Shown here piece by piece: positions 7,336 to 14,819 of a stretch of 17,578 nucleotides of DNA. A program made the position numbers and the translations under genes. The first letter of the stretch is position 1, and every line of letters starts with the position of its first letter. The DNA is from Acidobacteriaceae bacterium. Lineage in GTDB: Bacteria; Acidobacteriota; Terriglobia; Terriglobales; Acidobacteriaceae. Below the pieces are notes generated by a model that did no database searches, was not told where the DNA came from, and was given only the letters and a program-made list of their open reading frames with translations. The DNA lies in NCBI GenBank assembly GCA_003139975.1, contig PLHN01000282.1, forward strand, positions 1 through 17,578, read 5' to 3'.

Positions 7336-9711
7336 CTAGTCTCCCGACGGCAGCAGTTCGTCCGCTTCTTTGATACCGGATGACCGGGCGCCGCTTGCGG
7401 GAGTGGTCTTGCCGATCATCTCCAGCAGACGTACCCGATCTGGCTTGAGCAGTTCGGCCACGCCTTCTTTGCTCACCCGCGCCACAATGATTTGCCCAAC
7501 CTCGGTGTGCACGTCGGAGAAGATACCAAGGCGCTTCATCTTTTGTGCTTGATGCTCATTGTCCTCGGTTGGAGTGACGTAATGCACAGCACTGGCCGAG
7601 TAGCGGTGAATGAGGAATAGCTGCGTGAGCGTCATCAGGCGCTTTTTCCGGAACGGCGGCTGCGTGCCCTGGTCGCGAACCGACAGAAAGTTGCGGCCAC
7701 GGCGATCCTGCAGGCTGGCGAAGATGATGTTGGCGAGTTTCTCTTTATTGGACTCGCCGATCACCGTCAACTCCAACAGCTCTGAGCCGGATGTGTGTGG
7801 GCGCAGCTGCACGCGAATTTTTCCCGGATACGCGCAGTGCTCGCCCCACGCCGCCAGCCACTCCTCGAGCAGCCGCGGTGGAACCTCGGTCTGGACCAGA
7901 TGCTGGAACTGCGTTGATCCCTTGCCCATGGCTTTGGTCGCCGAGGTGCGTCCCGACGAAGCCATGAGTGCGCCGTCGAGGCGTGGGCCGCCGACCAGCG
8001 TTTGCGGCGTACGATACGGAGACTCCAGCAGCCGGAACTTGCGCTGCAACCGTGCCAGGGCCAGCATGCCGTCCTGCTTCAGGGCAGTCGCAAACTCCTC
8101 GGCAGCCAAGCCGTCAATCTGGTGGCCGCCATAGGTAATGAAGTTGAAGACGAAGCCCATCTTCCCAAGCTCCTCTGGAAAGCGCTTCATCTCGTCTTCG
8201 CTCAAGCCGGTGGTGTCCCAGTTGAACGATGGCGACAGATTGTAAGCCAGCATCTTGTCGGGATACTGCGCGTGAATTGCATGCGCGAACTTCTCCGCGT
8301 CTTCAAGGTCCGCCGTTTTGGTTTCCATCCACAGCAGGTCTGAAAACGGCGCGGCCGCGAGCGATTTGGCAATGGCGTAGTCGATACCGCCCTGCACCTG
8401 ATAGAAGCCTTCGGGCGTCTTGGGCAACTCACAATCCCAAACCACGAAGATGCCCATCGAGCGCGCCTGCTCGCGGATTTCGTAGATGGAAGCGCGCTGG
8501 GCGAATTCCCGCCATTCCTCGATGGTCATGTCGAAGCGTTCGCCATCATCGGCGCGCGCCTGTATCGCGTCGGCCACGGCTCCGCCGAAGGTCTTGAGTT
8601 TGGCTCCTGCCAGCCATGCTTCCATGAACGATGTGTCCATTTTGTCGAGCGCCGCCTCGAACTCTGTAGGCGAGGCTTTACTGAGGGCCTTGGCCGTGGA
8701 GGCTATCGTCGGCATCAAGCCAACTTTTTCCAGCCAGTCAAAGGCGGCCAGATACTCGACCTCGGATACCGCGAACAGGAGGTGTCCGTAGATTTCCTGC
8801 GCACCCATTTCAGAGAGCTTCTTGAGAATCGCCAGATAGCCGACGCGGTAAGTGGGCACGTCGGTGTTGGTCGCGCCGAGAATGAAAGGCTGATCTCGTT
8901 CGTCAATGAGATTCTCTAGGAAGGTGGCGGACTCGGCGTCGGTGCGTGCCACAATGATGCCGGGCACGCGCATAATATCGAGCTGCAAGCGGGCAGCGTT
9001 GAGCCGCCGAATTTGTTCGTCCTCGGCCACCAAAACTTTTCCACCCTGGTGCCCGCACTTTTTCGCTCCCGGCTTCTGGTCTTCAATGTGGTAGCCCGGT
9101 ACGCCCACTTCGACAAAGCGGCGGACCAGATTGCGGACGTGCGCATCTCCGCCGTGGCCGGTGTCGGCGTCGGCAATGATGAAGGGCCGAAAATCGATCG
9201 CCGGAGTCGCATTGCGCTGCTGTTCGGTCATCCGGGCGCGCGCAAAGTGCTGGTTCTTGTCGGCCGCCAGAAGCGCCCGCACCAGCCCGGCAGCTTCGTC
9301 TGGCACCTGGCTCAGCGGATAGCTGGCCAGATCGGGACCCGGATCTTCGTTGATCGATCCCTTCGCGGACGTCGCCCAGCCGCCGAGGTAAATGCCTTCC
9401 ATCCCCATGCGCTTCATCATCACGGCCTGGCCCGGCGAATAGGGGCCGAAGGTCGTGATTTGCTTGCGCTGTTCGAAGAGCTCGCGCAGCCGCGCGTAGA
9501 ACTCCTCGGCCGCCCGCCGCGCGATCGTGTAGTCGCCGCGAATCGTGCCCTGCTGCTCGGCCACCTGATGCGGAGAGTAGAGGCGAGTGATTCCCTTGAA
9601 CCGCGGGCTCGCAAACCATTGCTCCGCGGCGGCGACCTGCTGGTCGAAATCGGTCATCGTGGTTGTGGTTGTTTTGGGGCTTTCAACTTTAGTCAGCATT
9701 TTCTCTTTCAC
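7336..9711 (-). CDS. aceA: Isocitrate lyase, long ICL2-type
   Basis: A 791-residue isocitrate lyase, cleaving isocitrate to glyoxylate and succinate in the glyoxylate shunt. The signature KKCGH (217-221, catalytic C219) is present. So are [42 protein letters not shown] and GGHQIDG, the usual substrate and Mg2+ regions. At 791 residues it far exceeds the ~430-residue E. coli enzyme. It aligns along its length, from memory, with M. tuberculosis ICL2, including the C-terminal region (LRVQLRP-like through HYVTPTEDN) that binds acetyl-CoA as an activator in that enzyme. Beyond the usual ICL2 end there is an extension of ~20 residues finishing in ELLPSGD. The GTG start has AGGA six bases upstream; ATG 9699 is an alternative. 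It is probably co-transcribed with the small upstream gene, 118 bp away. Confidence 0.97.
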   Translation of the reverse strand: MKEKMLTKVESPKTTTTTMTDFDQQVAAAEQWFASPRFKGITRLYSPHQVAEQQGTIRGDYTIARRAAEEFYARLRELFEQRKQITTFGPYSPGQAVMMKRMGMEGIYLGGWATSAKGSINEDPGPDLASYPLSQVPDEAAGLVRALLAADKNQHFARARMTEQQRNATPAIDFRPFIIADADTGHGGDAHVRNLVRRFVEVGVPGYHIEDQKPGAKKCGHQGGKVLVAEDEQIRRLNAARLQLDIMRVPGIIVARTDAESATFLENLIDERDQPFILGATNTDVPTYRVGYLAILKKLSEMGAQEIYGHLLFAVSEVEYLAAFDWLEKVGLMPTIASTAKALSKASPTEFEAALDKMDTSFMEAWLAGAKLKTFGGAVADAIQARADDGERFDMTIEEWREFAQRASIYEIREQARSMGIFVVWDCELPKTPEGFYQVQGGIDYAIAKSLAAAPFSDLLWMETKTADLEDAEKFAHAIHAQYPDKMLAYNLSPSFNWDTTGLSEDEMKRFPEELGKMGFVFNFITYGGHQIDGLAAEEFATALKQDGMLALARLQRKFRLLESPYRTPQTLVGGPRLDGALMASSGRTSATKAMGKGSTQFQHLVQTEVPPRLLEEWLAAWGEHCAYPGKIRVQLRPHTSGSELLELTVIGESNKEKLANIIFASLQDRRGRNFLSVRDQGTQPPFRKKRLMTLTQLFLIHRYSASAVHYVTPTEDNEHQAQKMKRLGIFSDVHTEVGQIIVARVSKEGVAELLKPDRVRLLEMIGKTTPASGARSSGIKEADELLPSGD
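7338..7361. repeat. 24-nt direct repeat, copy 1 (3' end of aceA)
   Basis: This 24-nt stretch is identical to 9832-9855. It encodes the last residues ELLPSGD of the isocitrate lyase on the minus strand. The identity stops at the stop codons, which differ (TAG here, TGA in the other copy). Confidence 0.95.
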
Positions 9712-9829
9712 GAACGATCCTGTGCTTTGCGCAGTCTTGAGATTGCCGCGTTTTCCAACGTTATGCCCGGGCGGCCCTAATGTAAACAGGTCCCGCCGGC
9801 GTGCGGCAAGGTCGGCGCGGTCCTAGTAA
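9712..9829 (-). other. Leader between the small gene and aceA
   Basis: This 118-bp GC-rich gap separates two co-directional genes. It can form a hairpin (CGCCG pairing with CGGCG, plus positions 9794-9798 and 9813-9817, 14-nt loop) without a T-run. A TACATT on the minus strand within TTTACATTAG could be a -10, but no -35 is found at normal spacing. The aceA ribosome binding site AGGA lies just before the GTG. Whether this is an operon leader, an attenuator or a separate promoter cannot be settled. Confidence 0.3.
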
Positions 9830-9979
9830 TCAGTCTCCCGACGGCAGCAGTTCGTAGCTTTCTTCCACAATTGTATAGTCGATGATCTGCGCGACCCGTG
9901 AGCCCTCGGTCGCCGTTACGCCGTTGAGATTGTTGCGCTGCCAGTTGCCGGTTTCGCGATTCGAATTTGACGTTGTCAT
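9830..9979 (-). CDS. Small 49-residue protein sharing the isocitrate lyase C-terminal tail
   Basis: A small ORF of 49 codons that I do not recognise. The first half is polar and rich in Asn, Ser, Thr and Arg (MTTSNSNRETGNWQRNN). The second half is more ordered (GSRVAQIIDYTIVEE) and ends SYELLPSGD. The last seven residues equal those of the adjacent isocitrate lyase, and the preceding residues are similar (IVEESYE versus GIKEADE). The ATG is preceded by GTGAGGATGAG, with GAGG eight bases upstream, a credible ribosome binding site. A longer version from TTG 10036 (68 residues) would overlap the predicted promoter and is less likely. No signal peptide or membrane segment. It lies directly upstream of aceA and divergent from aceB, so a role tied to isocitrate lyase is inferred, not shown. 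Confidence 0.6.
   Translation of the reverse strand: MTTSNSNRETGNWQRNNLNGVTATEGSRVAQIIDYTIVEESYELLPSGD
9832..9855. repeat. 24-nt direct repeat, copy 2 (3' end of the small gene)
   Basis: Identical to 7338-7361 over all 24 bases and in the same reading frame. It encodes the ELLPSGD tail of the small protein. Confidence 0.95.
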
Positions 9980-10027
9980 ATGCTCATCCTCACCCAAGAA
10001 TTTGCATTCGGACTTGCGCCCATCTGC

Positions 10028-10056
10028 AGTAGACAACGAAATGCCATTCCGGACAA
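10028..10056 (-). promoter_or_regulatory. Predicted promoter for the small gene and aceA
   Basis: On the minus strand there is TTGTCC (plus 10051-10056), a 17-bp spacer and TCTACT (10028-10033). Each box matches consensus at four of six positions. It would give a leader of roughly 40 nt before the ATG at 9979. The -35 box lies inside the dyad at 10050-10069. Confidence 0.35.
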
Positions 10057-10069
10057 ACCGCCCTGTCCG
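10050..10069. promoter_or_regulatory. Inverted repeat CGGACA-N8-TGTCCG (candidate operator)
   Basis: Two perfect 6-bp arms, 10050-10055 and 10064-10069, are separated by 8 bp. The site covers the predicted -35 box of the small gene/aceA promoter, where a bound protein would block RNA polymerase. The regulator is unknown. Confidence 0.4.
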
Positions 10070-10075
10070 CTCGGA

Positions 10076-10102
10076 CCCACTAGGTCAAAATGACCCAGTG
10101 GG
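10076..10102. promoter_or_regulatory. 27-bp near-perfect palindrome upstream of aceB (candidate operator)
   Basis: Left arm CCCACTAGGTCA (10076-10087) and right arm TGACCCAGTGGG (10091-10102) are reverse complements except at one position, around an AAA centre. No T-run follows and it lies between divergent genes, so an operator is more likely than a terminator. It sits immediately upstream of where the aceB -35 would be, and 20 bp from the predicted -35 of the opposite promoter, so one factor could control both directions. Confidence 0.6.
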
Positions 10103-10126
10103 GCATGACTTGCGCCGGGCCATGGC

Positions 10127-10132
10127 TATGAT
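10127..10132 (+). promoter_or_regulatory. -10-like hexamer upstream of aceB
   Basis: TATGAT lies eight bases before the aceB ATG at 10141, placing the transcript start within one or two bases of the start codon. No Shine-Dalgarno sequence is visible. The -35 position has no good match, which would suit an activator at the adjacent palindrome. Confidence 0.35.
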
Positions 10133-10140
10133 GTTGACTT

Positions 10141-11715
10141 ATGAATGCCATGACATTTCTTCACAACGACGCGCCGGAAACCCTGCCTCCCAATGAGATT
10201 GAGAACAGCATGTTAACCGCGGAAGCGCGCGGGTTTCTGTTGAAGCTGGCTGCCCGGTTTGAGACGAGGCGGCAGGAGTTGCTCGCACTGCGCAAAGAAG
10301 TTCAGCGGAAGATTGACGCAGGCTGGCTTCCCGACTTCTTGCCCGAGACCGCTGCGATCCGCAAAAGCGACTGGAAGGTCGCGCCCATCCCGAAAGACCT
10401 GATCGACCGGCGCGTCGAAATCACCGGGCCGGTCGACCGCAAAATGATCATCAATGCGCTCAACTCGGGCGCCAGTGTGTTCATGGCCGACTTCGAGGAC
10501 TCCAACTCGCCGACTTGGAGCAACAACATCGAGGGTCAGAACAACCTGCGCGATGCGATTCGCGGCACGATTCAATATGAGAGTCCGGAAGGGAAGCGCT
10601 ACGAACTGGGCCCGAAGCTGGCCACCCTGGTCGTGCGCCCGCGCGGCTGGCACCTCGACGAAAAACACTTTCTCGTGGGCGGCAAGCCGATATCCGGTTC
10701 TCTGTTCGATTTTGGCCTTTTCTTTTTTCACAACGCCAAAGAATTGCTCAGCAAAGGCACTGGCCCATACTTCTATCTGCCAAAGCTGGAAAGCCATCTC
10801 GAAGCGCGGCTGTGGAATGAGGTGTTCTGCTTCGCGCAGGATGAATTAGGCATTCCCCGCGGGTCAATCCGCGCCACCGTTCTGATTGAAACCATTCTGG
10901 CTTCCTTCGAAATGGACGAGATTCTCTACGAACTGCGTGACCATTCGGCGGGCCTCAACTGCGGCCGCTGGGACTACATTTTCAGCTTCATCAAGAAATT
11001 TCGTGCGCGTCCCGATTTCGTGCTGCCCGACCGCTCGCTGGTCACCATGGAGGCGCACTTCCTCGGGTCGTACGTTGAGTTGCTGATTCAAACCTGCCAC
11101 CGGCGCGGCATTCACGCCATGGGCGGCATGGCGGCTCAGATTCCAATTCGCAACGACCAGGCCGCCAACGAGCAGGCGCTCGACAAAGTTCGCCGCGACA
11201 AGCTGCGTGAAGTGAAGGCCGGCCACGACGGCACCTGGGTTGCGCATCCCGGGCTGGTTCCGGTCGCCAAAGAAATATTCGACGCCTACATGCCTGAGCC
11301 CAACCAGATTTCAAAGCCGCGCACGAATCGCCTCATCACCGCCAGCGACCTTCTTAAGGTCCCAGCCGGTGACATCACCGAAACGGGCCTGCGCTGGAAT
11401 ATTGACGTGGGATTGCAGTATCTGGACTCCTGGCTGCGCGGATCGGGGTGCGTCCCGATCTACAACCTGATGGAAGATGCGGCGACCGCGGAAATCTGCC
11501 GCGCGCAAGTCTGGCAATGGGTGAAGCATGGCGCCCGCATGACCGACGGCAAAATCGTGACGGAGAGCCTGGTAAAACAGGTGATTCACGAGCGCGCAGC
11601 AGAACTGCGGGGCGGCCGGCAATTGCAAAAAGCCGCTCAGCTTCTTGAGACCCTGATGACCAGTAAGAAATTCCCCGAGTTCCTGACCCTTGCCAGTTAC
11701 GACTTATTAGATTAG
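10141..11715 (+). CDS. aceB: Malate synthase A
   Basis: A 524-residue malate synthase of the A isoform, condensing glyoxylate with acetyl-CoA to malate, the second step of the glyoxylate shunt. Characteristic stretches are [31 protein letters not shown], the [10 protein letters not shown] region, [56 protein letters not shown] (with the substrate- and Mg-binding Arg, Glu and Asp) and GGMAAQIPI. Length is that of isoform A (~530), not of the ~720-residue G form. The ATG is close to a TATGAT box. The TPR-HTH gene begins 11 bp after the stop codon, so the two are very likely co-transcribed. The isocitrate lyase gene is divergent. Confidence 0.97.
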   Translation: MNAMTFLHNDAPETLPPNEIENSMLTAEARGFLLKLAARFETRRQELLALRKEVQRKIDAGWLPDFLPETAAIRKSDWKVAPIPKDLIDRRVEITGPVDRKMIINALNSGASVFMADFEDSNSPTWSNNIEGQNNLRDAIRGTIQYESPEGKRYELGPKLATLVVRPRGWHLDEKHFLVGGKPISGSLFDFGLFFFHNAKELLSKGTGPYFYLPKLESHLEARLWNEVFCFAQDELGIPRGSIRATVLIETILASFEMDEILYELRDHSAGLNCGRWDYIFSFIKKFRARPDFVLPDRSLVTMEAHFLGSYVELLIQTCHRRGIHAMGGMAAQIPIRNDQAANEQALDKVRRDKLREVKAGHDGTWVAHPGLVPVAKEIFDAYMPEPNQISKPRTNRLITASDLLKVPAGDITETGLRWNIDVGLQYLDSWLRGSGCVPIYNLMEDAATAEICRAQVWQWVKHGARMTDGKIVTESLVKQVIHERAAELRGGRQLQKAAQLLETLMTSKKFPEFLTLASYDLLD

Positions 11716-11726
11716 AACGTCAAGGC

Positions 11727-13466
11727 ATGGGCGCACGACAGGGTTCCCAGGCCAAAGATCGTCGAAACAGAGATCAGCGAGCTAAAGATCGACAAGCTAA
11801 GGACCGGCAAGCTAAGGCGCAAATTGAGGAAAGCCTTCTCGCCGAGTTGCAGGCGCACGTGGCCGCGCGCCAAATCGAGAGCGGCCTCGCCTGCCTCGCA
11901 TCGCACGAGGAAATAATCTCCGGTATCGATCCCTCGCAGGCGAACGCGGCCCGCCTGCTCGCGCTGCTCGCGATCTGGAGCGACATCGGATTCGCCGCCT
12001 CGCCTTCTGTCAAAGAACTTCTCGCCCGCTTCGATTCGCGTTCACGCTCGCGCCTTCCGATCTCCGACTTCATTTGCCTCCGTATGGCGCAAGGCATGGC
12101 CGCAATGGCGGAAGAGGCCATGGATGCTGCCATCCCGCATTTTGATTTCGTGCTCAGTCTGCCCGAAGAACTCGACAACCAGTTCCTGCTCGCCATCGCG
12201 TATTACTGGAAAGGCCGATGCCTGCGGCGGCGGGGCGATTACGACGAAGCTCTGATTTATACCGGACAGGGAAAAGACCTGGCGCTCGAACTTGGTCATC
12301 CGCGCATGGGTGCCGTAATGCAGGTTCTCGAAAGCTGGCTCCTGTTTCAGCAGGGCAAATGGAAGGAAGCGGTGCGGCTCTCAGAGGTGGCCGAGACGGC
12401 GCTTCGCCAGACCGATGACTACGTCACGCTGGGCAACATTCAGTCGTTCTATGGCCGGATGGCGCGCCGCGAAGGCCGCTTCGATCAAGCCATCGAAATG
12501 TTTTCCGGCGCGATCGAACACTACCGCAAGCGCGACCCGCGGCATCTGAATCTGGCGCGCTCGCTTGCCAATATGGCCCTCGCCAAGCGCGGCATCGCCC
12601 TGCAGTTACAAAGGCGAGTCGACCTCGATGCCCAGCGACTGCGCAAGACATCCAGCAGGGCCCGCAAGGGATCGTCCGTTCGTGCGGCGGAGATCAGTGC
12701 CCGCACCGATCACCGCCGCCGGGTTACGCAGTTGCGGCGCGAAGCGCTCGAACATCTGGAGACTGCCCGCGAAATTTACCGCCAACGCCCCACGCATCAT
12801 GGTCTCGGGACGGTATACATCAACGCTGCCTACATTCATCTTGACAGCGGGGACTTTCAGCGCGCCGAAGAAGAATCGGTTTCCGCCTATAAGTTGGCCG
12901 CGGAGAAACACGACTACATCCTGATGGGGCGGGCCCGGATTCTGCAGTGCATGATCGAGAATGCGAAGGTGGAGGAGGGAATCGGGGGCGGAACAGATCC
13001 CGGCATTCACGCCCGCCGCGCTTTCGACTTCAGCCAGGAAGCGGTTGAACTTGCCAAGCATACGCAGCATCACATCCTGCTCGCAACCGCCTATCTGTGG
13101 CAGGGACTGACGCAGTGCAATTCTTTCTTCGATAACGAAGAAGCGGCGCGCGAATCGTACGACCTGGCCCGAGCGGCTTGTGGAGCGGCTCAGCCCGATA
13201 GCATCTGGCAAGACCTGCAAACTTTGCGCGCAAGAATTGTTCGCAAGGGAAGCGTGGATCCGGCGCTGAAAGCCTGGTCGCAGGGCGCGGTCGGGGAGAA
13301 ATCGTTTCGTCAGATCAGCGAGGAGTTCGCCGAAATCGTGATTGCACGGGTCTGGGAGCGCGAGGGGCGCAAAGTGTCGCGCGTGGCGTCACGGCTATCG
13401 ATTTCTCCCAAGAAAGTGCGCAGAATACTGGCGCGCGTGGGCCGCCGCAAACCGCGATCTAAGTAG
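11727..13466 (+). CDS. TPR protein with C-terminal helix-turn-helix, probable regulator
   Basis: A 579-residue protein. The N terminus is highly charged, with AKDR repeats (9-12, 19-22, 24-27). Residues ~130-480 are helical with TPR-like units, for example LAIAYYWKGRCLRRRGDYDEALIYTGQGKDLALEL and YGRMARREGRFDQAIEMFSGAIEHYRK. Another follows in the C-terminal half (YINAAYIHLDSGDFQRAEEESVSAYKLA). A basic stretch with many Arg and Lys (~300-335) interrupts the repeats. The last ~45 residues, EIVIARVWEREGRKVSRVASRLSISPKKVRRILARVGRR, look like a Fis-type helix-turn-helix. It lacks a signal peptide and membrane segments. Being 11 bp behind aceB, it is a good candidate regulator of the glyoxylate genes, perhaps at the palindrome at 10076-10102; this is inference. 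The start is uncertain because no proper ribosome binding site precedes the ATG. Confidence 0.75.
   Translation: MGARQGSQAKDRRNRDQRAKDRQAKDRQAKAQIEESLLAELQAHVAARQIESGLACLASHEEIISGIDPSQANAARLLALLAIWSDIGFAASPSVKELLARFDSRSRSRLPISDFICLRMAQGMAAMAEEAMDAAIPHFDFVLSLPEELDNQFLLAIAYYWKGRCLRRRGDYDEALIYTGQGKDLALELGHPRMGAVMQVLESWLLFQQGKWKEAVRLSEVAETALRQTDDYVTLGNIQSFYGRMARREGRFDQAIEMFSGAIEHYRKRDPRHLNLARSLANMALAKRGIALQLQRRVDLDAQRLRKTSSRARKGSSVRAAEISARTDHRRRVTQLRREALEHLETAREIYRQRPTHHGLGTVYINAAYIHLDSGDFQRAEEESVSAYKLAAEKHDYILMGRARILQCMIENAKVEEGIGGGTDPGIHARRAFDFSQEAVELAKHTQHHILLATAYLWQGLTQCNSFFDNEEAARESYDLARAACGAAQPDSIWQDLQTLRARIVRKGSVDPALKAWSQGAVGEKSFRQISEEFAEIVIARVWEREGRKVSRVASRLSISPKKVRRILARVGRRKPRSK
11751..11820 (+). 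repeat. 15-bp coding repeats (AKDRQ-like) in the TPR gene
   Basis: Copies of a GC(T/C)AA(A/G)GA(T/C)CG unit begin at 11751, 11781, 11796 and, shortened, at 11811; the last three are in tandem. They encode the repeated AKDRQ pentapeptide at the N terminus. Unit number could vary by replication slippage. Confidence 0.7.
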
Positions 13467-13493
13467 GACGGCGGGAGACTGCGTTTCGCCGTG

Positions 13494-13499
13494 TAGAAT
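13494..13499 (+). promoter_or_regulatory. -10-like hexamer abutting the Hfq-like gene
   Basis: TAGAAT lies six bases before the ATG at 13506, with no Shine-Dalgarno sequence and no clear -35. It is the same arrangement as at nadE and the GHMP kinase gene. Confidence 0.4.
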
Positions 13500-13505
13500 G
13501 ACTAT

Positions 13506-13766
13506 ATGTCTCCGCTGCAAGGAAGCAACAATCTGAAGAAGCGCACCCCGCCTCCCGACGAAACCTTCGAGGAAGCGGCTTATTTGAAGTCACTCGGCGA
13601 GAAGCAGAAGATCGTCAGCCTCAAGCTCGCCGATGGCGAAGTGGTGCGCGGCTGGATCGAGTATTACGATAAGCACATGGTTCGCGTCACGCGCGACGAT
13701 GGACCGAATCTGTTTATCTTCAAACACGAGATCGTCTATATCGCCGAAGACGGCAAGAAAAAGTAG
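13506..13766 (+). CDS. Hfq-like Sm-fold RNA-binding protein
   Basis: An 86-residue protein with an Sm-fold pattern: a short helix (EEAAYLKSLGEKQ, ~22-34) followed by beta strands IVSLKLADGEVVRGWIEYYDKHMVRV and NLFIFKHEIVYIAE. The FKHEI segment (72-76) matches the YKHAI Sm2 motif of Hfq, with K73 and H74 equivalent to the uridine-binding Lys56-His57 of E. coli Hfq. The Hfq Sm1 motif is only loosely kept (ADGEVVRGWIEYYD for NGxxLxGxIxxxD). A ~20-residue Pro- and Lys-containing N-terminal extension replaces the short Gln8-bearing N terminus, and the C terminus is a short Lys tail. Function as an sRNA chaperone is inferred from the fold. It lies 39 bp after the TPR gene. Confidence 0.75.
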   Translation: MSPLQGSNNLKKRTPPPDETFEEAAYLKSLGEKQKIVSLKLADGEVVRGWIEYYDKHMVRVTRDDGPNLFIFKHEIVYIAEDGKKK

Positions 13767-13832
13767 CGCGCACAGCCTCGGATAACTAGTCGGCGGCCAG
13801 CGAAAGCACAATCTGAACTTCCAAAATCCCGC

Positions 13833-14696
13833 ATGAGTTCTTCCCAGACCACGTCCAGTCATCCTGCCAGCTTGCTTTCAACCATGGATTCGATCTCGCG
13901 GGAAGCGGGCAGCCTGCTGATGGAGCATTTTCGCCGCCACGTGAAGATCGAATACAAAGGCGACGTGGATCTTGTTACCGTGGCCGACCGCCAGTCGGAG
14001 GCGCTGATCCTGGAACGCATTCGCCGCCACTTTCCCACCCACGATGTGATGGGCGAGGAGGGAACGCGCATTGAAACCGGCAGCGATTACAAGTGGTACG
14101 TCGATCCTCTCGACGGCACGACAAACTTCGCCCATGGATATCCGGTGTTTTGCGTGTCGCTGGCGGTGGATTACCGCGGTAAGCGCATCGCGGGCGTGAT
14201 TTACGATCCAACGCGCGATGAGTTGTTTGCCGCGGAGAAGGGAAGCGGCGCGCGTTTGAACGGGCAGCCAATTCGCGTGTCTTCCACCGAGCGGCTAGCC
14301 GAATGCCTGGTCGGCACCGGCTTTCCCAGCCACAAGCGTCATCAGAATCCGAATATTTATTTCTATCACCAGATCACTTTGCGTTCGCACGGGGTACGGC
14401 GCGCGGGTTCGGCCGCGCTCGATTTGTGCAACGTCGCCGCCGGACGATACGACGGCTTTTGGGAATTCAATCTCAATCCCTGGGACACGGCGGCCGGCGT
14501 ACTCATGGTGGAAGAAGCGGGCGGCCGCGTTACCGATTTCGCAGGCGGCCCGTTCCAGATCGCAAGCCGCGAAACGCTGGCTTCGAACGGCCTCGTGCAC
14601 GATGAACTGCTCGCGGAGTTCCAGGCCATTTTCTCTGGGCGCGGTCTCGAAGAGTTGCCCAGTCCCGTCGCCTACGCAAAAGAACGGAAATACTGA
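13833..14696 (+). CDS. suhB: Inositol-monophosphatase-family phosphatase
   Basis: A 287-residue Mg2+-dependent, Li+-sensitive-type sugar phosphatase. The metal-binding motifs are complete: GEEG (E75/E76), WYVDPLDGTTNF (D91 and D94) and NPWDTAAGVLMVEEAGG (W217, D218). It also has the family's GSAALDLCNVAAGRYDGFWE. It should dephosphorylate inositol 1-phosphate or a similar small phosphate ester (fructose-1,6-bisphosphatase and PAP phosphatase are relatives); the substrate cannot be fixed from sequence. ATG 13833 is annotated; ATG 13884 (MDSISREAG) would remove a Ser/Thr-rich extension and is closer to the usual family start. Neither has a good ribosome binding site. The gene symbol is by family resemblance only. 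Confidence 0.9.
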   Translation: MSSSQTTSSHPASLLSTMDSISREAGSLLMEHFRRHVKIEYKGDVDLVTVADRQSEALILERIRRHFPTHDVMGEEGTRIETGSDYKWYVDPLDGTTNFAHGYPVFCVSLAVDYRGKRIAGVIYDPTRDELFAAEKGSGARLNGQPIRVSSTERLAECLVGTGFPSHKRHQNPNIYFYHQITLRSHGVRRAGSAALDLCNVAAGRYDGFWEFNLNPWDTAAGVLMVEEAGGRVTDFAGGPFQIASRETLASNGLVHDELLAEFQAIFSGRGLEELPSPVAYAKERKY

Positions 14697-14700
14697 GCGG

Positions 14701-14706
14701 TACAAT
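14701..14706 (+). promoter_or_regulatory. -10-like TACAAT upstream of the aconitase gene
   Basis: TACAAT lies just after the phosphatase stop codon and would give a leader of about 90 nt before the aconitase start. The leader can form a small hairpin, CGCCT (14748-14752) with AGGCG (14763-14767). No good -35 is visible. Confidence 0.35.
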
Positions 14707-14792
14707 GAATGTTGTGGGGAGAAATCGACAATCGTGTCCCGAGATTGCGCCTGAGCCGGCCTAGGCGTCCGATAGGAGTCAAGAGTTCCCCC

Positions 14793-14819
14793 GTGAAACT
14801 CTGTGTCCCCTGTTGTTAA
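14793..14819 (+). CDS. Possible 8-codon Cys-rich leader peptide (speculative)
   Basis: GTG-initiated micro-ORF encoding MKLCVPCC then TAA, with AAGAG seven bases before the GTG. It overlaps the first codons of the aconitase frame. Three of eight residues are Cys, which is notable before an Fe-S enzyme gene, but an ORF this short can easily arise by chance. Confidence 0.15.
   Translation: MKLCVPCC

Noticed and set aside
9830..10036. 68-residue version of the small protein from a TTG at 10036
   Set aside because: The longer start lies within the predicted -10 region and has no ribosome binding site, whereas the ATG at 9979 does.
10083..10095. Match to a vertebrate oestrogen response element (GGTCA-N3-TGACC)
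   Set aside because: The core of the palindrome equals this consensus, but nuclear receptors do not occur in bacteria. Only the dyad itself is meaningful.
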